Below, in pieces: positions 41,230 to 51,025 of a stretch of DNA of 53,976 nt; the first letter of the stretch is position 1; each line of letters starts with the position of its first letter. The translations under genes were made by a program, and so were the position numbers. Origin of the DNA: DASWHF01 sp036393295. Lineage in GTDB: Bacteria; Pseudomonadota; Gammaproteobacteria; Acidiferrobacterales; UBA6901. Under the pieces are notes generated by a model. That model saw only the letters and a program-made list of their open reading frames with translations, had not been told where the DNA came from and searched no databases. The stretch spans positions 1 to 53,976 of the forward strand of contig DASWHF010000009.1 in the NCBI GenBank assembly GCA_036393295.1, read 5' to 3'.

Positions 41230-42675
41230 TCAACTCTGCGTCCCGCCGACGGTCAGCCCGTCGATCAGCATGGTCGGCTGGCCGACACCGACCGGCACGC
41301 TCTGGCCGTCCTTGCCGCAGGTGCCCACACCGCTGTCGAGCTGCATGTCATTGCCGACATGGGTGACGCGCGTCAGCACGTCCGGGCCGTTGCCGATCAG
41401 GGTCGCGCCCTTCACCGGCCGCGTGATCCGGCCGCCCTCGATGAGGTAGGCCTCGGAGGCCGAGAACACGAACTTGCCGGAGGTGATGTCGACCTGGCCG
41501 CCGCCGAAGTTGACCGCGTAGAGCCCGTTGCTGACGCTGCCGATGATCTCCTGCGGATCGTGGCGATCGGCGAGCATGTAGGTATTGGTCATGCGCGGCA
41601 TCGGCAGGTGCGCGTAGGACTCGCGCCGGCCGTTGCCGGTCGGCGCGACCTTCATGAGCCGCGCGTTGAGCGTGTCCTGCATGTAACCCTTGAGCACGCC
41701 GTTCTCGATCAGCACCGTGCACTGGCTGGGCGTGCCCTCGTCGTCGACGTTGAGCGAGCCGCGCCGGTCCTGGAGCGTGCCGTCGTCGACCACCGTGCAT
41801 TCCGGCGAGGCGACGCGCTCGCCGATGCGGCCGGCGAAGGCCGAGGTGCCCTTGCGGTTGAAATCGCCCTCCAGGCCGTGGCCGATGGCCTCGTGCAGCA
41901 GGATGCCCGGCCAACCGGGCCCGAGCACCACCTGCAGGCTGCCGGCCGGCGCCGGCACCGCCTCGAGGTTTACCAGCGCCTGGCGCACGGCCTCACGCGC
42001 GTAGCCCTTGGCGGTGTCGCCCTGCAGGAAATACGCGTAGGCGTAACGCCCGCCGCCGCCGTGGCTGCCCTGCTCGCGGCGCCCGCCGGCGCCCTCGACG
42101 ATGACCGTCACGTTGAGCCGCACCAGCGGCCGGATGTCGGCGGCCAGCACGCCGTCGCTGCGCACCACCAGGATCACCTCGTGGACGGCCGCCAGGCTCG
42201 CCATGACCTGCTTGACGCGCGGATCCTGGCGACGCGCCTCGGCCTCTACCTCCTCGAGCAGCCGCACCTTGGCGGCATCGTCGAGGCTGCCGATCGGGTC
42301 GATCGGCGCGTACAACTCGCGCCCGGCGACCGGCCGGCGTGCCGCCGCCCGCGTGCCGCCGCCGTGGCGGGCGATGGCGCGCGCCGCGCCGGCCGCGTCC
42401 AGCAGCGCCGGCAGATCGATCTCGTCGGAGTAGGCAAAGCCGGTCTTCTCGCCGCTGACCGCGCGCACACCCACGCCCTGCTCGATATTGTGGCTGCCGG
42501 ACTTGACGCGACCCTCCTCCAGCGACCAGGCCTCGTGTCGGCTGTGCTGGAAATACAGATCGGCGTAATCGATGCGGTGATCGAGCAGCCGCCCCATCAG
42601 CCGGTCGAGCTCGGCCTCGCCGAGGCCGGCCGGCGCCAGCAGCGCGCCGCGCGCCCGTTCGATCACGTCGCTCAT
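41230..42675 (-). CDS. tldD: Metalloprotease TldD
   Basis: A 481-residue catalytic subunit of the TldD/TldE protease. The zinc motif HEAIGHGLEGDFNRKG (HExxxH) is clear, and the C-terminus CGKDGQSVPVGVGQPTMLI is the conserved closing block. It forms a tunnel-shaped heterodimer with PmbA. The start at 42675 overlaps the nitrilase stop by four bases; the long open frame upstream is the nitrilase gene read in another frame. Confidence 0.96.
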   Translation of the reverse strand: MSDVIERARGALLAPAGLGEAELDRLMGRLLDHRIDYADLYFQHSRHEAWSLEEGRVKSGSHNIEQGVGVRAVSGEKTGFAYSDEIDLPALLDAAGAARAIARHGGGTRAAARRPVAGRELYAPIDPIGSLDDAAKVRLLEEVEAEARRQDPRVKQVMASLAAVHEVILVVRSDGVLAADIRPLVRLNVTVIVEGAGGRREQGSHGGGGRYAYAYFLQGDTAKGYAREAVRQALVNLEAVPAPAGSLQVVLGPGWPGILLHEAIGHGLEGDFNRKGTSAFAGRIGERVASPECTVVDDGTLQDRRGSLNVDDEGTPSQCTVLIENGVLKGYMQDTLNARLMKVAPTGNGRRESYAHLPMPRMTNTYMLADRHDPQEIIGSVSNGLYAVNFGGGQVDITSGKFVFSASEAYLIEGGRITRPVKGATLIGNGPDVLTRVTHVGNDMQLDSGVGTCGKDGQSVPVGVGQPTMLIDGLTVGGTQS

Positions 42676-43484
42676 GGCATGAGCCTCCGATGCCGGATGG
42701 TCGGGAAGCTGGAACGGATGCGCGTGAGCATCTGCCGGTCGTGCTCGGCGATCACGAAACCGGAGCCGCGCGCCAGCCGGTCGAGCACCTCGCCCCAGGG
42801 GTTGACGATCATGCTGTCGCCGTAGGTTTCGCGCCCGTTGAGGTGATAGCCGCCCTGGGCCGGCGCGATCACGTAGGCCAGGTTCTCGACCGCGCGCGCC
42901 CGCACCAGCACCTCCCAGTGGGCACGGCCGGTGCGCGCGGTGAATGCCGAGGGCACACAGATCAGCTCGGCGCCGTCGTCCAGCAACCGGCGGAACAGTT
43001 CCGGGAAGCGCAGGTCGTAGCACACCGCCAGCCCGAGGCGGCCGAACGGGGAGTCGATCACCACGGTGGTGTCGCCGGGCTCGATCGCCTCCGACTCGTT
43101 GTATTGCTCGCCGCTCTCCAGGCGCACGTCGAACAGATGGATCTTGTCGTAGCGCGCGCGGCGCTCGCCGCGCTCGTCGTAGACCAGACAGGCGGCGCGC
43201 ACCCGGTTGGGGCGCTCGGCGCGCAACGGGATGGTGCCGCCCACCAGCCACACCCCGTGGCGGCGCGCCTGGGCGGCGAGGAAGTCCTGCAGGGGTCCGA
43301 CGCCGTCGGCCTCGGCGACCGCGAGGCGGTCGGCGTCCTTCATCGGCATGATGCAGAAGTTCTCAGGCAGCACCACGAGCCGGGCACCGGCCTTGGCGGC
43401 CATGTCGATCAGGCGCGCAGCCTCGTTGAGATTGGCCACCACCTGCGGGCCCGAGGCCATTTGTATTCCGGCAATCTTACTCAC
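42672..43484 (-). CDS. Nitrilase-superfamily amidase (Nit)
   Basis: A 270-residue carbon-nitrogen hydrolase with the full triad: Glu in LVVLPENF, Lys in RYDKIHLFD and Cys in LAVCYDLRFPE. The RHxVW and THLFDVxLE contexts match the Nit branch that hydrolyses deaminated glutathione. The GTG at 43484 is preferred because CGGAGAG lies just upstream and homology begins there. Adjacent to tldD and yhdP, a frequent gammaproteobacterial order. Confidence 0.92.
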   Translation of the reverse strand: MSKIAGIQMASGPQVVANLNEAARLIDMAAKAGARLVVLPENFCIMPMKDADRLAVAEADGVGPLQDFLAAQARRHGVWLVGGTIPLRAERPNRVRAACLVYDERGERRARYDKIHLFDVRLESGEQYNESEAIEPGDTTVVIDSPFGRLGLAVCYDLRFPELFRRLLDDGAELICVPSAFTARTGRAHWEVLVRARAVENLAYVIAPAQGGYHLNGRETYGDSMIVNPWGEVLDRLARGSGFVIAEHDRQMLTRIRSSFPTIRHRRLMP

Positions 43485-43511
43485 AATGCTTGCTCTCCGA
43501 CTCTTGTCTTG

Positions 43512-43528
43512 GCAGGCGTCCCGCCTGC
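43512..43528. repeat. Short GC palindrome in the nit-yhdP gap
   Basis: GCAGGCG, loop TCC, CGCCTGC. It is one perfect 7-bp stem of a type scattered between proteobacterial genes. The rest of the 188-base gap shows nothing I recognise. Confidence 0.5.
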
Positions 43529-43672
43529 GCGTTACCGTATCACAATCCACTCGCCCGGCCGCTCATCAAATGATTTGATCAGTGGATTCAGGCCGGCGCG
43601 GCACCCGCGAACGCGGGACAGGCGATCCATCCCCGCTTGCGTGGCATATTGGGACCCGGATCGAATGCGGCT

Positions 43673-46600
43673 TTAGTCTTCGCCAGGGTTGATGACGGTC
43701 AGCTTGGGGACCCTGACGATCACCGGCTCCTGCCAGCCTCCCTTGACTGTATAACTGATCCGCGCACCCTGCTCCAAGGGCTTCTTGAACAGCTCCTGCG
43801 CGGCCAGCACCGCCGCGCCGACCGCCGGGGAGCCCAGGATCAGGCCGGTCATCGCCAGCTCTTCCTTGAATCGCGGAACCACGTCCACCTCCAGGTCCAG
43901 GTCCTGCGTCGCCAGACCGACGCGTCCCGACAGAAACAGATGGGCCGAAGGCCCCTTCACGGAGAGGTTGCGGGTGTAGGCGTTGCCGCGCTCCACCGTT
44001 GCCTGCCCCTTAATGCTATCAAAAGCGAAGCCCTTGCCGAACAGGTTGCTGAAATCGAGCGCCAGATAGCGGGTCAGGGAGTTGAGGTCGAGCACGCCGA
44101 GGATGCGGCCGGTCCCCTGCTTGACCTGCACCAGACGGCCCTCGTCGATCGACACGGACAACTCCCCGTCCAGCCGCGCCAAGCCGAACTCCGTCGGCGC
44201 GCCCTGCCAGGCGCCGCCGAGCTCGAAATGCGCGACCCCGCCGACCATCTCGTCGGGGTAGCCGAGCCGGGCGAGCAGACCGCCCAGATCCGGGCTGTGC
44301 AGGCTGCTGTTGATCTCGGTGCGCTGGGCGCCGGACGCCAGCACCCGCCAGCGGCCGCTGGCGTCCACCCGGTGCGGCGCCTGCCGCAGGCCCAGGCTCT
44401 CGATGCGCCATCCGTCCGGCGCCGGCACGCCGCGCAGCTCGAGCTCGCCCCACTCACGCCCCGCCAGCTGCAGCCGGCGCGCCGACACCCGCAGCCGCGG
44501 CAGCCGGCGCGGATCCATGCGCTCCGCCGCGGCCCCGGATTCCGGCGGCGGAATCTGCAGCCGGTCCAGGTCCAGCTCGATGCCGATCGCGGCGGATTCG
44601 GTGGTCACCAGCATCGCGCCGTCGACGGCGTCGCCGCGCACCTGACCGCGCCAGCTCTCGGGCCAGCGCGACAGTTCCACGCTGAACGCGCCGAGCTCGC
44701 GATTGAAGCCGTGCAATGCCTTGACGTCGGCGCTGACCCGGGTCAGCGGCTGGTGCCAGGCGGACGACGCGTCAGCCGGCACCAGGGCCTTCAGCGCCCG
44801 CCACCAGGCATCGGCGTCCAGCCGGGCCTCGCGCAGACTGAGGTGCAGACCGGACTCGTCGCTGAGGCCCGGTTCCTCGCCGACCGCGATGCGACCGCGT
44901 GCCAGCGACCAGCGGTCGTCGGGCGCGTGCCGGAGCTCGACCACGGCGCCCAGCACATCGTCCAGCCGGACGTCGATTCGGCGTGCGCCGGAAGCCAGGT
45001 CGACGGCGTCGAGCCGCAGTCCGGCGGGCCGGTCGAGCGGCTTGTCCAGCGGCGCCGGCAGCGCGATCGCCATGCGCGTGAGATCGGCGGTGAGGCCCGC
45101 GCGCGATCCGCCGTCGGGGCGTATGCGCAACTGGGCGTCCCACGGCGCCTCACCGCTCACGAACGCCAGCCCCGGGGCGCCGATCAGCGGCCGCAAGCCG
45201 GCGGCGGTCACGCCACCGCCGGCGCGCAGCAACCATTCGCGCTCGCCGCGCGACAGCGACAGCGTCGCCGGGCCGCCGAACAGGCGGCCGCCGACTTCAC
45301 CGTCGAGCGGCCCGCGCTCATCGAAACGCAGCTCGCCGTTCAGCGCCTGCGCCGCGATCTCGGTCCCGGGCAGGCGCAGCGCGGCATCGGACAGCTGCAC
45401 CACGCCGGTGACGCGCGTGTCGGCCGGCGCGTGCACCGGCACGCGGACGTCCAGGGACAGCGCCGCCGGACCGCTCGCCGCGATGCCGCGCGGCAGGAAC
45501 TCGAGCCACGGCGGATCGCTGACGTACAGCGCGTCGAGCAGATCGCCGGCCGCGCCCGCGATCCGGCCGGTGACTTCGACCACGCCTTCCGCCGACGGCG
45601 ACATGTCGGCGATGCTGGCCGCGACGCGGCTGACCGCAAGGCCGTGCAGGCTTCCGCTGCGCACCGTGATGTCGAGACCGGGGCCCTGGAAGTGCAGGTC
45701 GGCATCGATATTCTCGATCGCCGGCCAGCCCGGCAGGTATTCGAAGACCCCGTCCTGGACATGCGCCATGACCTCGAACTTGCCTTCGCCCGCGCGAAAC
45801 GGAAACTGGCGCACCGGACCGGTGTAGATCAGGTGGCCCTCGCTGACCCGCCCGCCGACGACCGCGCGTTCCAGCCACGCGCGCAGCTTCGGCGGCAGCC
45901 GCGCCGGGTAGTAATGGCGCGCGGCGGCGACATCGACATCGCGGAAGTCGATCCGCAGCCGAAGCTGCGGCGAGCGCGCGCGGTCGTGCGGCAGGCGCAG
46001 CTCGAGGCCGGTGACGGCCCGGCCATCCGCGGCGTCGATCTCGAGCGCCTGCGCGCCCAGCAGCCAGCCGCCGTCGGCCCGCTCCCAGCTCAACCGGCCC
46101 TGCACCCCGCCGAGCGCCAGCGGCTGCGTGAATATCGTCGGCAGGTCGAAGTGCAGCGCGGGACTGGCGATGATCAGTTCACCGGCCGCGGCATCGGCCT
46201 CGATGCGCCCGCTCAGGCCCGCGACGCCGGGAAACCGGTCCTGGGCGGCGAAGCGCAGATCGAACAGCTCGCCGCTCAGCGTGTAGTCGCGCGGCGCATC
46301 CGGTTCGCCGGTGGTGCGCAGCTTGAGGTCGCGGATGCGGCCGCTCGGCCGTGCGGCCAGCACCGCGCGCAGCAGGTCGGAATCGGCCGGCAGGGTTTCG
46401 GCGAACGCCGCCAGGTCGTCCAGCTCGACGTTGCGCACCTGCAGCCGGAACTGCTCGTCGCGACGTTCCAGCCGCAGGCGTTCCGCCTGCCAGGGCGAGC
46501 CGGTGAGTCCCAGGCTCAGGTCGTTCAGGTCGAGTCGCCACTGCCGCCCTTCCCGGGCTCCGCGCCATTTGACGTCGCCGGCGAGGTGCCGGACGGCGAT

Positions 46601-47578
46601 CGGCGCGGCACCGGTGCGCGGCCAGGCCAGGCCGTCGACCGCGACCTCGCCCTCGATGCGCGTCGGTTGGGCGCGCTCCCAGCGGCTCAGCAGATTGACG
46701 TCGGCGCGGCCCTTGAGCCCGGCCGGCAGGCGCTCGCGCAGGATCGCCGGCAGCGTCGCGGTATTCAGGCCGATGGCGCGCAGATAGATGTCGCCCCGCC
46801 AAAGCGCGTCGGCGAACGGGTTGCCGCGCACGTCCGCCACGACCAGGCACTCGGCGCACAGGTCTTCGGGAAACCGCGCGCGCAACCCCAGCCGGTGCCG
46901 ACGACCGCTGTTGTGCAGGCTGAAGTTGACGCCGCTCAAGTAGAGCGGATCGCCGCCGGCGCGATGATCGACCCATTGCAGCTCGCCGTCCTCGATGACG
47001 AGCCTGGACTGGGCGAACAGCCAGGTGAGCGGCGCCTCCGCCGCCTCCCGGTCCGCCGCCTCGTCGAACGGCCGCAGGCCGGTCACCTGGAACCGGCCGT
47101 CGGCGAGGCGCTCGATCGTCAGACGCGGTTGCGCCAGCACCAGGCTCGCGATCGTCAGCCGGCCGCGCAGCAGCGGCAGCCAGGCGAGCGTGATGCGCGC
47201 CTCGTCGAGCATCACCGCGGGCCGCTGCGTGGTCGGGGAATACACCGCGAGGCCGGACACCCGAAACCCGGGGTTCGGCCCGTCCCAGTACGCGGTCAGC
47301 GCCTGCATGCGCACCGTATACCCGGCCTGGCGGCTCAGATAGTCCTCGAATTCGGTCTTGCGCTCGGCGAGCACCGGCAGGTACAGGCGCACACCGGTGA
47401 ACACCACGGCGATCAGCACCAGGACGATGGCGCTGCCGTACCAGGTCCAGCGCGCCAGCGGGCGCAGCCGGCGACGAGCGGCCTCGATGCGGCCCAGCCA
47501 TCGGCGCCACTCCGGACGGCCGCGCGGCGCGGCGCGGCGTCGCCGGCGCGCGGCGAATCGTTTGAACCAGGCGATCAT
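43673..47578 (-). CDS. yhdP: AsmA-like envelope protein YhdP
   Basis: A 1301-residue protein with an N-terminal membrane helix (about 33-55, WYGSAIVLVLIAVVFTGVRLYL) after a very basic cytoplasmic tail, a large periplasmic beta-rich repeat body and the C-terminal AsmA-type end (VTVERGNAYTRN..LSVKGPSAHLFLSGRVGLATQDLDLEVDVVPRF). YhdP, TamB and YdbH are bridge-like proteins thought to carry phospholipid to the outer membrane. It lies downstream of rng, as in enterics. Given the mla operon in this window, lipid balance is covered in both directions. Confidence 0.93.
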   Translation of the reverse strand: MIAWFKRFAARRRRRAAPRGRPEWRRWLGRIEAARRRLRPLARWTWYGSAIVLVLIAVVFTGVRLYLPVLAERKTEFEDYLSRQAGYTVRMQALTAYWDGPNPGFRVSGLAVYSPTTQRPAVMLDEARITLAWLPLLRGRLTIASLVLAQPRLTIERLADGRFQVTGLRPFDEAADREAAEAPLTWLFAQSRLVIEDGELQWVDHRAGGDPLYLSGVNFSLHNSGRRHRLGLRARFPEDLCAECLVVADVRGNPFADALWRGDIYLRAIGLNTATLPAILRERLPAGLKGRADVNLLSRWERAQPTRIEGEVAVDGLAWPRTGAAPIAVRHLAGDVKWRGAREGRQWRLDLNDLSLGLTGSPWQAERLRLERRDEQFRLQVRNVELDDLAAFAETLPADSDLLRAVLAARPSGRIRDLKLRTTGEPDAPRDYTLSGELFDLRFAAQDRFPGVAGLSGRIEADAAAGELIIASPALHFDLPTIFTQPLALGGVQGRLSWERADGGWLLGAQALEIDAADGRAVTGLELRLPHDRARSPQLRLRIDFRDVDVAAARHYYPARLPPKLRAWLERAVVGGRVSEGHLIYTGPVRQFPFRAGEGKFEVMAHVQDGVFEYLPGWPAIENIDADLHFQGPGLDITVRSGSLHGLAVSRVAASIADMSPSAEGVVEVTGRIAGAAGDLLDALYVSDPPWLEFLPRGIAASGPAALSLDVRVPVHAPADTRVTGVVQLSDAALRLPGTEIAAQALNGELRFDERGPLDGEVGGRLFGGPATLSLSRGEREWLLRAGGGVTAAGLRPLIGAPGLAFVSGEAPWDAQLRIRPDGGSRAGLTADLTRMAIALPAPLDKPLDRPAGLRLDAVDLASGARRIDVRLDDVLGAVVELRHAPDDRWSLARGRIAVGEEPGLSDESGLHLSLREARLDADAWWRALKALVPADASSAWHQPLTRVSADVKALHGFNRELGAFSVELSRWPESWRGQVRGDAVDGAMLVTTESAAIGIELDLDRLQIPPPESGAAAERMDPRRLPRLRVSARRLQLAGREWGELELRGVPAPDGWRIESLGLRQAPHRVDASGRWRVLASGAQRTEINSSLHSPDLGGLLARLGYPDEMVGGVAHFELGGAWQGAPTEFGLARLDGELSVSIDEGRLVQVKQGTGRILGVLDLNSLTRYLALDFSNLFGKGFAFDSIKGQATVERGNAYTRNLSVKGPSAHLFLSGRVGLATQDLDLEVDVVPRFKEELAMTGLILGSPAVGAAVLAAQELFKKPLEQGARISYTVKGGWQEPVIVRVPKLTVINPGED

Positions 47579-47656
47579 GGGGCTATTCTGCCGCAACGCG
47601 GTGGGTCAAGACAGCCGCGCCGTCCGAACCGGAAAATCCCGTCGCGCCCGGCGCGC

Positions 47657-49123
47657 TCACAACAGCACCACGTCGAACTGCTCCTGCTGATACAAGGTCT
47701 CGACCTGCAGCTGCACCGGCCGGCCGATGAATTCCTGCAACTGCAGGAAGCTCGCCGATTCCTCGTCGAGCAGCATGTCGATGACCACCTGTGAGGCCAG
47801 CACCATGTAGCCGTCGCCCTCGAACTGGCGCGCCTCGCGCAGGATCTCGCGGAAGATCTCGTAGCATACCGTCTGCGGTGTCTTGAGCACGCCGCGGCCC
47901 TTGCACACCGGGCACGGCTCGCACAGCACGTGCTCCAGGCTCTCGCGCGTGCGCTTGCGGGTGATCTCCACCAGACCCAACGGCGACATCTCGGTGACGT
48001 AGGCCTTGGCGCGATCGCGGCTCAAGGCCTTCTCCAGCGCGCGCAGCACCTGGCGCTTGTGCTCGGCATCGACCATGTCGATGAAGTCGATGATGATAAT
48101 GCCGCCGAGATTGCGCAGCCGCAGCTGGCGCGCGATCACCTGGGTGGCCTCGAGATTGGTCTTGAACAGGGTCTCCTCGAGGTTCTTGCGGCCGACGTAG
48201 GCGCCGGTATTGACGTCAATGGTGGTCATCGCCTCGGTCTGGTCGATGATCAGGTAGCCGCCGGACTTGAGCGGCACCTTGCGCTCGAGCGCCTTCTTGA
48301 TCTCGTCCTCCACTGAATACAGATCGAAGATCGGCCGCTCGCCCGGATAGTATTCGAGCCGGTCCTCGATCTCGGGCGTGAACTCGCGCACGAAATCGAA
48401 GGCCTTGAGGAAGGTCTCGCGCGAATCGATGCGGATCTTCTCGACGTTGTCGCGGATCAGATCGCGCAGCGCGCGCAGCGCCAGGCTCAGGTCCTCGTGC
48501 AGCAGGCTCTCGGCCGGCGCGCTCGCCGTGCGCTCCTGGATGCCGGTCCAGACCTTGCGCAGGTAGCGGATGTCGGTGCGCAGCTCCTCCTCGCTGACCG
48601 CGCCGGCGACGGTGCGCAGGATATAACCGCCCTCGTCGCCCTCCTCCATGGCGGCGCGCACCGCGTTGCGCAGGCGCTCGCGCTCGGCGTCGTCCTCGAT
48701 CTTCTGGGAGATGCCGATGTGCCGGGTGTGGGGCATGTAGACCAGGTAGCGGGCCGGCAGGGTGATGTGGGTGGTGAGGCGCGCGCCCTTGGTGCCGAGC
48801 GGGTCCTTGACCACCTGCACGACGATCTCCTGCCCGTCGTGCAGCAGCGCGCTGATGCTCGGCGGCGCGCCGCCTTCGTGGCCGTTGCCGCCGGGCGGCA
48901 GACGCAGGTCCGACAGGTGCAGGAAGGCGGCCCGCTCCAGGCCGATGTCGATGAAGGCCGCCTGCATACCGGGCAGGATGCGCGACGCCCTGCCCTTGTA
49001 GACGTTGCCGACGATGCCGCGGTTGCGGGCGCGCTCGATGTGCACTTCCTGCAGCACGCCGTTCTCCACCACCGCCACGCGCGTCTCCTGCGGCGTAATG
49101 TTTATTAAAATTTCTTCGCTCAT
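47657..49123 (-). CDS. rng: Ribonuclease G
   Basis: A 488-residue endoribonuclease: an S1 domain with an inserted loop (~38-130, VYKGRASRILPGMQAAFIDIGLERAAFLH), RNase H-like and 5'-sensor regions, then the catalytic DNase I-like part with Asp residues in TTIDVNTGAYVG and IIIIDFIDMVDAEHK. A zinc-link CEPCPVCKGRG follows. It lacks the C-terminal scaffold of RNase E, so it is RNase G. It trims 16S rRNA 5' ends. Followed by yhdP. Confidence 0.96.
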   Translation of the reverse strand: MSEEILINITPQETRVAVVENGVLQEVHIERARNRGIVGNVYKGRASRILPGMQAAFIDIGLERAAFLHLSDLRLPPGGNGHEGGAPPSISALLHDGQEIVVQVVKDPLGTKGARLTTHITLPARYLVYMPHTRHIGISQKIEDDAERERLRNAVRAAMEEGDEGGYILRTVAGAVSEEELRTDIRYLRKVWTGIQERTASAPAESLLHEDLSLALRALRDLIRDNVEKIRIDSRETFLKAFDFVREFTPEIEDRLEYYPGERPIFDLYSVEDEIKKALERKVPLKSGGYLIIDQTEAMTTIDVNTGAYVGRKNLEETLFKTNLEATQVIARQLRLRNLGGIIIIDFIDMVDAEHKRQVLRALEKALSRDRAKAYVTEMSPLGLVEITRKRTRESLEHVLCEPCPVCKGRGVLKTPQTVCYEIFREILREARQFEGDGYMVLASQVVIDMLLDEESASFLQLQEFIGRPVQLQVETLYQQEQFDVVLL

Positions 49124-49220
49124 GCGTGGTTGCGGTTTTCGCTATTACCTGCCGTCCATGGCGTGACATCCTCACCCTTGGCCGGGCGCTCAGCGGCGCG
49201 AATGCACATTACTGGTCCGG

Positions 49221-49368
49221 CCACTAAATAGTGCGTACGGTGTTCTCCCTCTCCCTCCGGGAGAGGGTCGGGGTGAGGGCCGACGGCTCCGAAAAAACCG
49301 CCCTCATCCTGTCCTTCTCCCGGAGGGAGAAGGAACCCGACTGGTTGTTGGTGTGCACTATTTGATGG
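49221..49368. repeat. MITE-like palindromic element
   Basis: Terminal AAATAGTGC (49226-49234) is matched by GCACTATTT (49355-49363). Inside, TCTCCCTCTCCCTCCGGGAG and later CTTCTCCCGGAGGGAGAAGG each form hairpins, and the GGGTGAGGGC/GCCCTCATCC segments pair across the centre. No ORF is inside. It takes up half of the 289-base rng-maf gap. Confidence 0.7.
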
Positions 49369-49412
49369 TCTCCTCAGTAAGTGCATTCGCGAATTCTCCG
49401 CTTCGCCCTCGC

Positions 49413-50006
49413 TCACGGCCAGTCGATCCCGGCTTTGCGCAGCAGTTCCGCCAGCTCGTACAAGGGCAGGCCCATCACGCCCGAGTAACTGCCGTCCAGC
49501 CGCTCGATGAACCCGGCGGCGCGCCCCTGCACCGCGTAGCCGCCGGCCTTGTCGGCGGGCTCGCCGGTCTCCCAATAGCGCTGGATCTGGGCGTGCGAGA
49601 GCGCGCAGAAGGTCACCTCGCTCTCGCTGATCGCGGTGTGCTCGTCGGCGCCGTGCACCACGCACAACGCGGACAGCACGCGATGGCTGCGCCCCGACAG
49701 GCGCCGCAGCATGGTCACGGCATGATCCCGGTCGCGCGGTTTGCCGAGCACCTCGTCGTCCAGCACCACCTCGGTGTCGACGCCCAGCACCGGCCACACC
49801 GGCAACCCGCGCTCGGCGATCAGGCGCGCCACGAAGCGCGCCTTGTCGACCGCCACCCGCAGGACGTATTCCTCCGGCGGCTCGCCGGCGCGCTGCTCCT
49901 CCAGCACATTGGACGGCAGCGTCTCGAAGCGCAGCCCGAGCTGCGTCAGCAGCTCGCGGCGCCGGGGGCTGGCCGAGGCGAGGTAGATCATCGGTCCGTC
50001 AGTCAC
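49413..50006 (-). CDS. maf: Maf-like nucleoside triphosphate pyrophosphatase
   Basis: A 197-residue Maf protein (YhdE type), a house-cleaning dTTP/UTP pyrophosphatase. It starts IYLASASPRRRELLTQLGL and has the ILGVDTEVV and LGKP motifs, plus GYAVQGRAAGFIERLDGSYSGVMGLPLYE at the C-terminal end. It lies upstream of rng as in enterics. Length is normal. Confidence 0.95.
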   Translation of the reverse strand: MTDGPMIYLASASPRRRELLTQLGLRFETLPSNVLEEQRAGEPPEEYVLRVAVDKARFVARLIAERGLPVWPVLGVDTEVVLDDEVLGKPRDRDHAVTMLRRLSGRSHRVLSALCVVHGADEHTAISESEVTFCALSHAQIQRYWETGEPADKAGGYAVQGRAAGFIERLDGSYSGVMGLPLYELAELLRKAGIDWP

Positions 50007-50065
50007 GCAGCTTCCTCATGGGGCGGCGGGTACGCGGCCTTCGCCGGCGTCGTTCCTCGACCCGT

Positions 50066-50533
50066 TCATCGATGGTAGGGCAGGCGGTTGAGTATGCTCC
50101 AGGCGCGGAACAGCTGCTCCGCCACCACCACCCGTACCAGGGCGTGCGGCAGTGTCAGCCGCGACAACGACCAGACCGCGTCGGCGCGCGCCAGGCAGTC
50201 CGGCGCCAGCCCCTCCGGCCCGCCGATCAGCAGCGCGGCGTCGCGGCCGCCGGCCAGCCAGTCGCCGAGCGCCTCGGCCAGCTCGGTGCTGCTCGGGGCG
50301 CGGCCTTCGCGATCCAGCGCAATCAACCGGCAGCCGGCCGGCACCGCGGCCAGCAACCGCGCGCCCTCGTCGGCGGCGATCTGCCGGAGGTCGGCCGCCT
50401 TGCCGCGCTTGCCCGCCGCGATCTCCGTCAGCGTCACGCGGCAGGCGCCGCGCAAGCGCCCGGCGTAGTCGCGGAACGCCGCGTCCACCCACGCGGGCAT
50501 GCGCTCGCCCACGGCAATGATATGTATCCGCAA
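50066..50533 (-). CDS. rlmH: 23S rRNA pseudouridine-1915 N3-methyltransferase
   Basis: A 155-residue SPOUT methyltransferase. The start is TTG at 50533 (IHIIAVGERMP follows); the longer frame upstream has no family match, and 155 residues equals the enteric protein. The knotted SAM site is LLIGGPEGLAPDCL and the C-terminus ends LNRLPYHR, as usual. It follows rsfS, a conserved pair. No strong Shine-Dalgarno is seen. Confidence 0.93.
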   Translation of the reverse strand: MRIHIIAVGERMPAWVDAAFRDYAGRLRGACRVTLTEIAAGKRGKAADLRQIAADEGARLLAAVPAGCRLIALDREGRAPSSTELAEALGDWLAGGRDAALLIGGPEGLAPDCLARADAVWSLSRLTLPHALVRVVVAEQLFRAWSILNRLPYHR

Positions 50534-50674
50534 TCGTTGAAATACCTCGAAAATCCCAATCGTGAACCGCGCGGGACATGGGGACGGCCACACTCATGTC
50601 TGCCGCGGCATTACCTGTCGGACACCCCGGGGCCTTTACAATTCAACGATTCTGCCATGGCCCGAACCTCCGGC

Positions 50675-51025
50675 TCAGCGCTCGGCGGCGCCGGCGGCGC
50701 GGCTGTCTCCCCAGAGCTTCTCCAGGTTGTAGAAGTCGCGCGTCTGGGGACGCATGATGTGAACGACGACGTCGCCGAAGTCGATCAGCACCCAGTCGCC
50801 GAGATCCTCGCCCTCGACGCCGAGCGGCCGCTGGTCGTGCTCGCGCAGCTTGTCCAGCACCTTGTCGGCCATGGACACGACGTGCCGGTTCGAAGTTCCG
50901 GTGACGATGATCATGTAGTCGGTGAAATCGGTGACGCGGCGTACATCCAGGACCCGGACGTCCTGGCCCTTTGCATCTGCCAATGCTTCGGATATCAGTT
51001 GCTGCATTCTCTTGGCCTGCATCAC
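50675..51025 (-). CDS. rsfS: Ribosomal silencing factor RsfS
   Basis: A 116-residue RsfS/Iojap protein that binds L14 and blocks subunit joining under starvation. Blocks DVRRVTDFTDYMIIVTGTSNRH and GVEGEDLGDWVLIDFGDVVVHI are typical. The ATG at 51025 overlaps the nadD stop. The gap to rlmH carries a 10-base inverted repeat, AATCGTTGAA near 50532 and TTCAACGATT near 50642. Confidence 0.95.
   Translation of the reverse strand: MMQAKRMQQLISEALADAKGQDVRVLDVRRVTDFTDYMIIVTGTSNRHVVSMADKVLDKLREHDQRPLGVEGEDLGDWVLIDFGDVVVHIMRPQTRDFYNLEKLWGDSRAAGAAER

Noticed and set aside
43637..47794. A 1385-codon open frame on the plus strand opposite yhdP
   Set aside because: It is an antisense shadow caused by high GC; its product is rich in Arg, Gln, His and Gly with no domain, while the minus strand encodes a recognisable YhdP.
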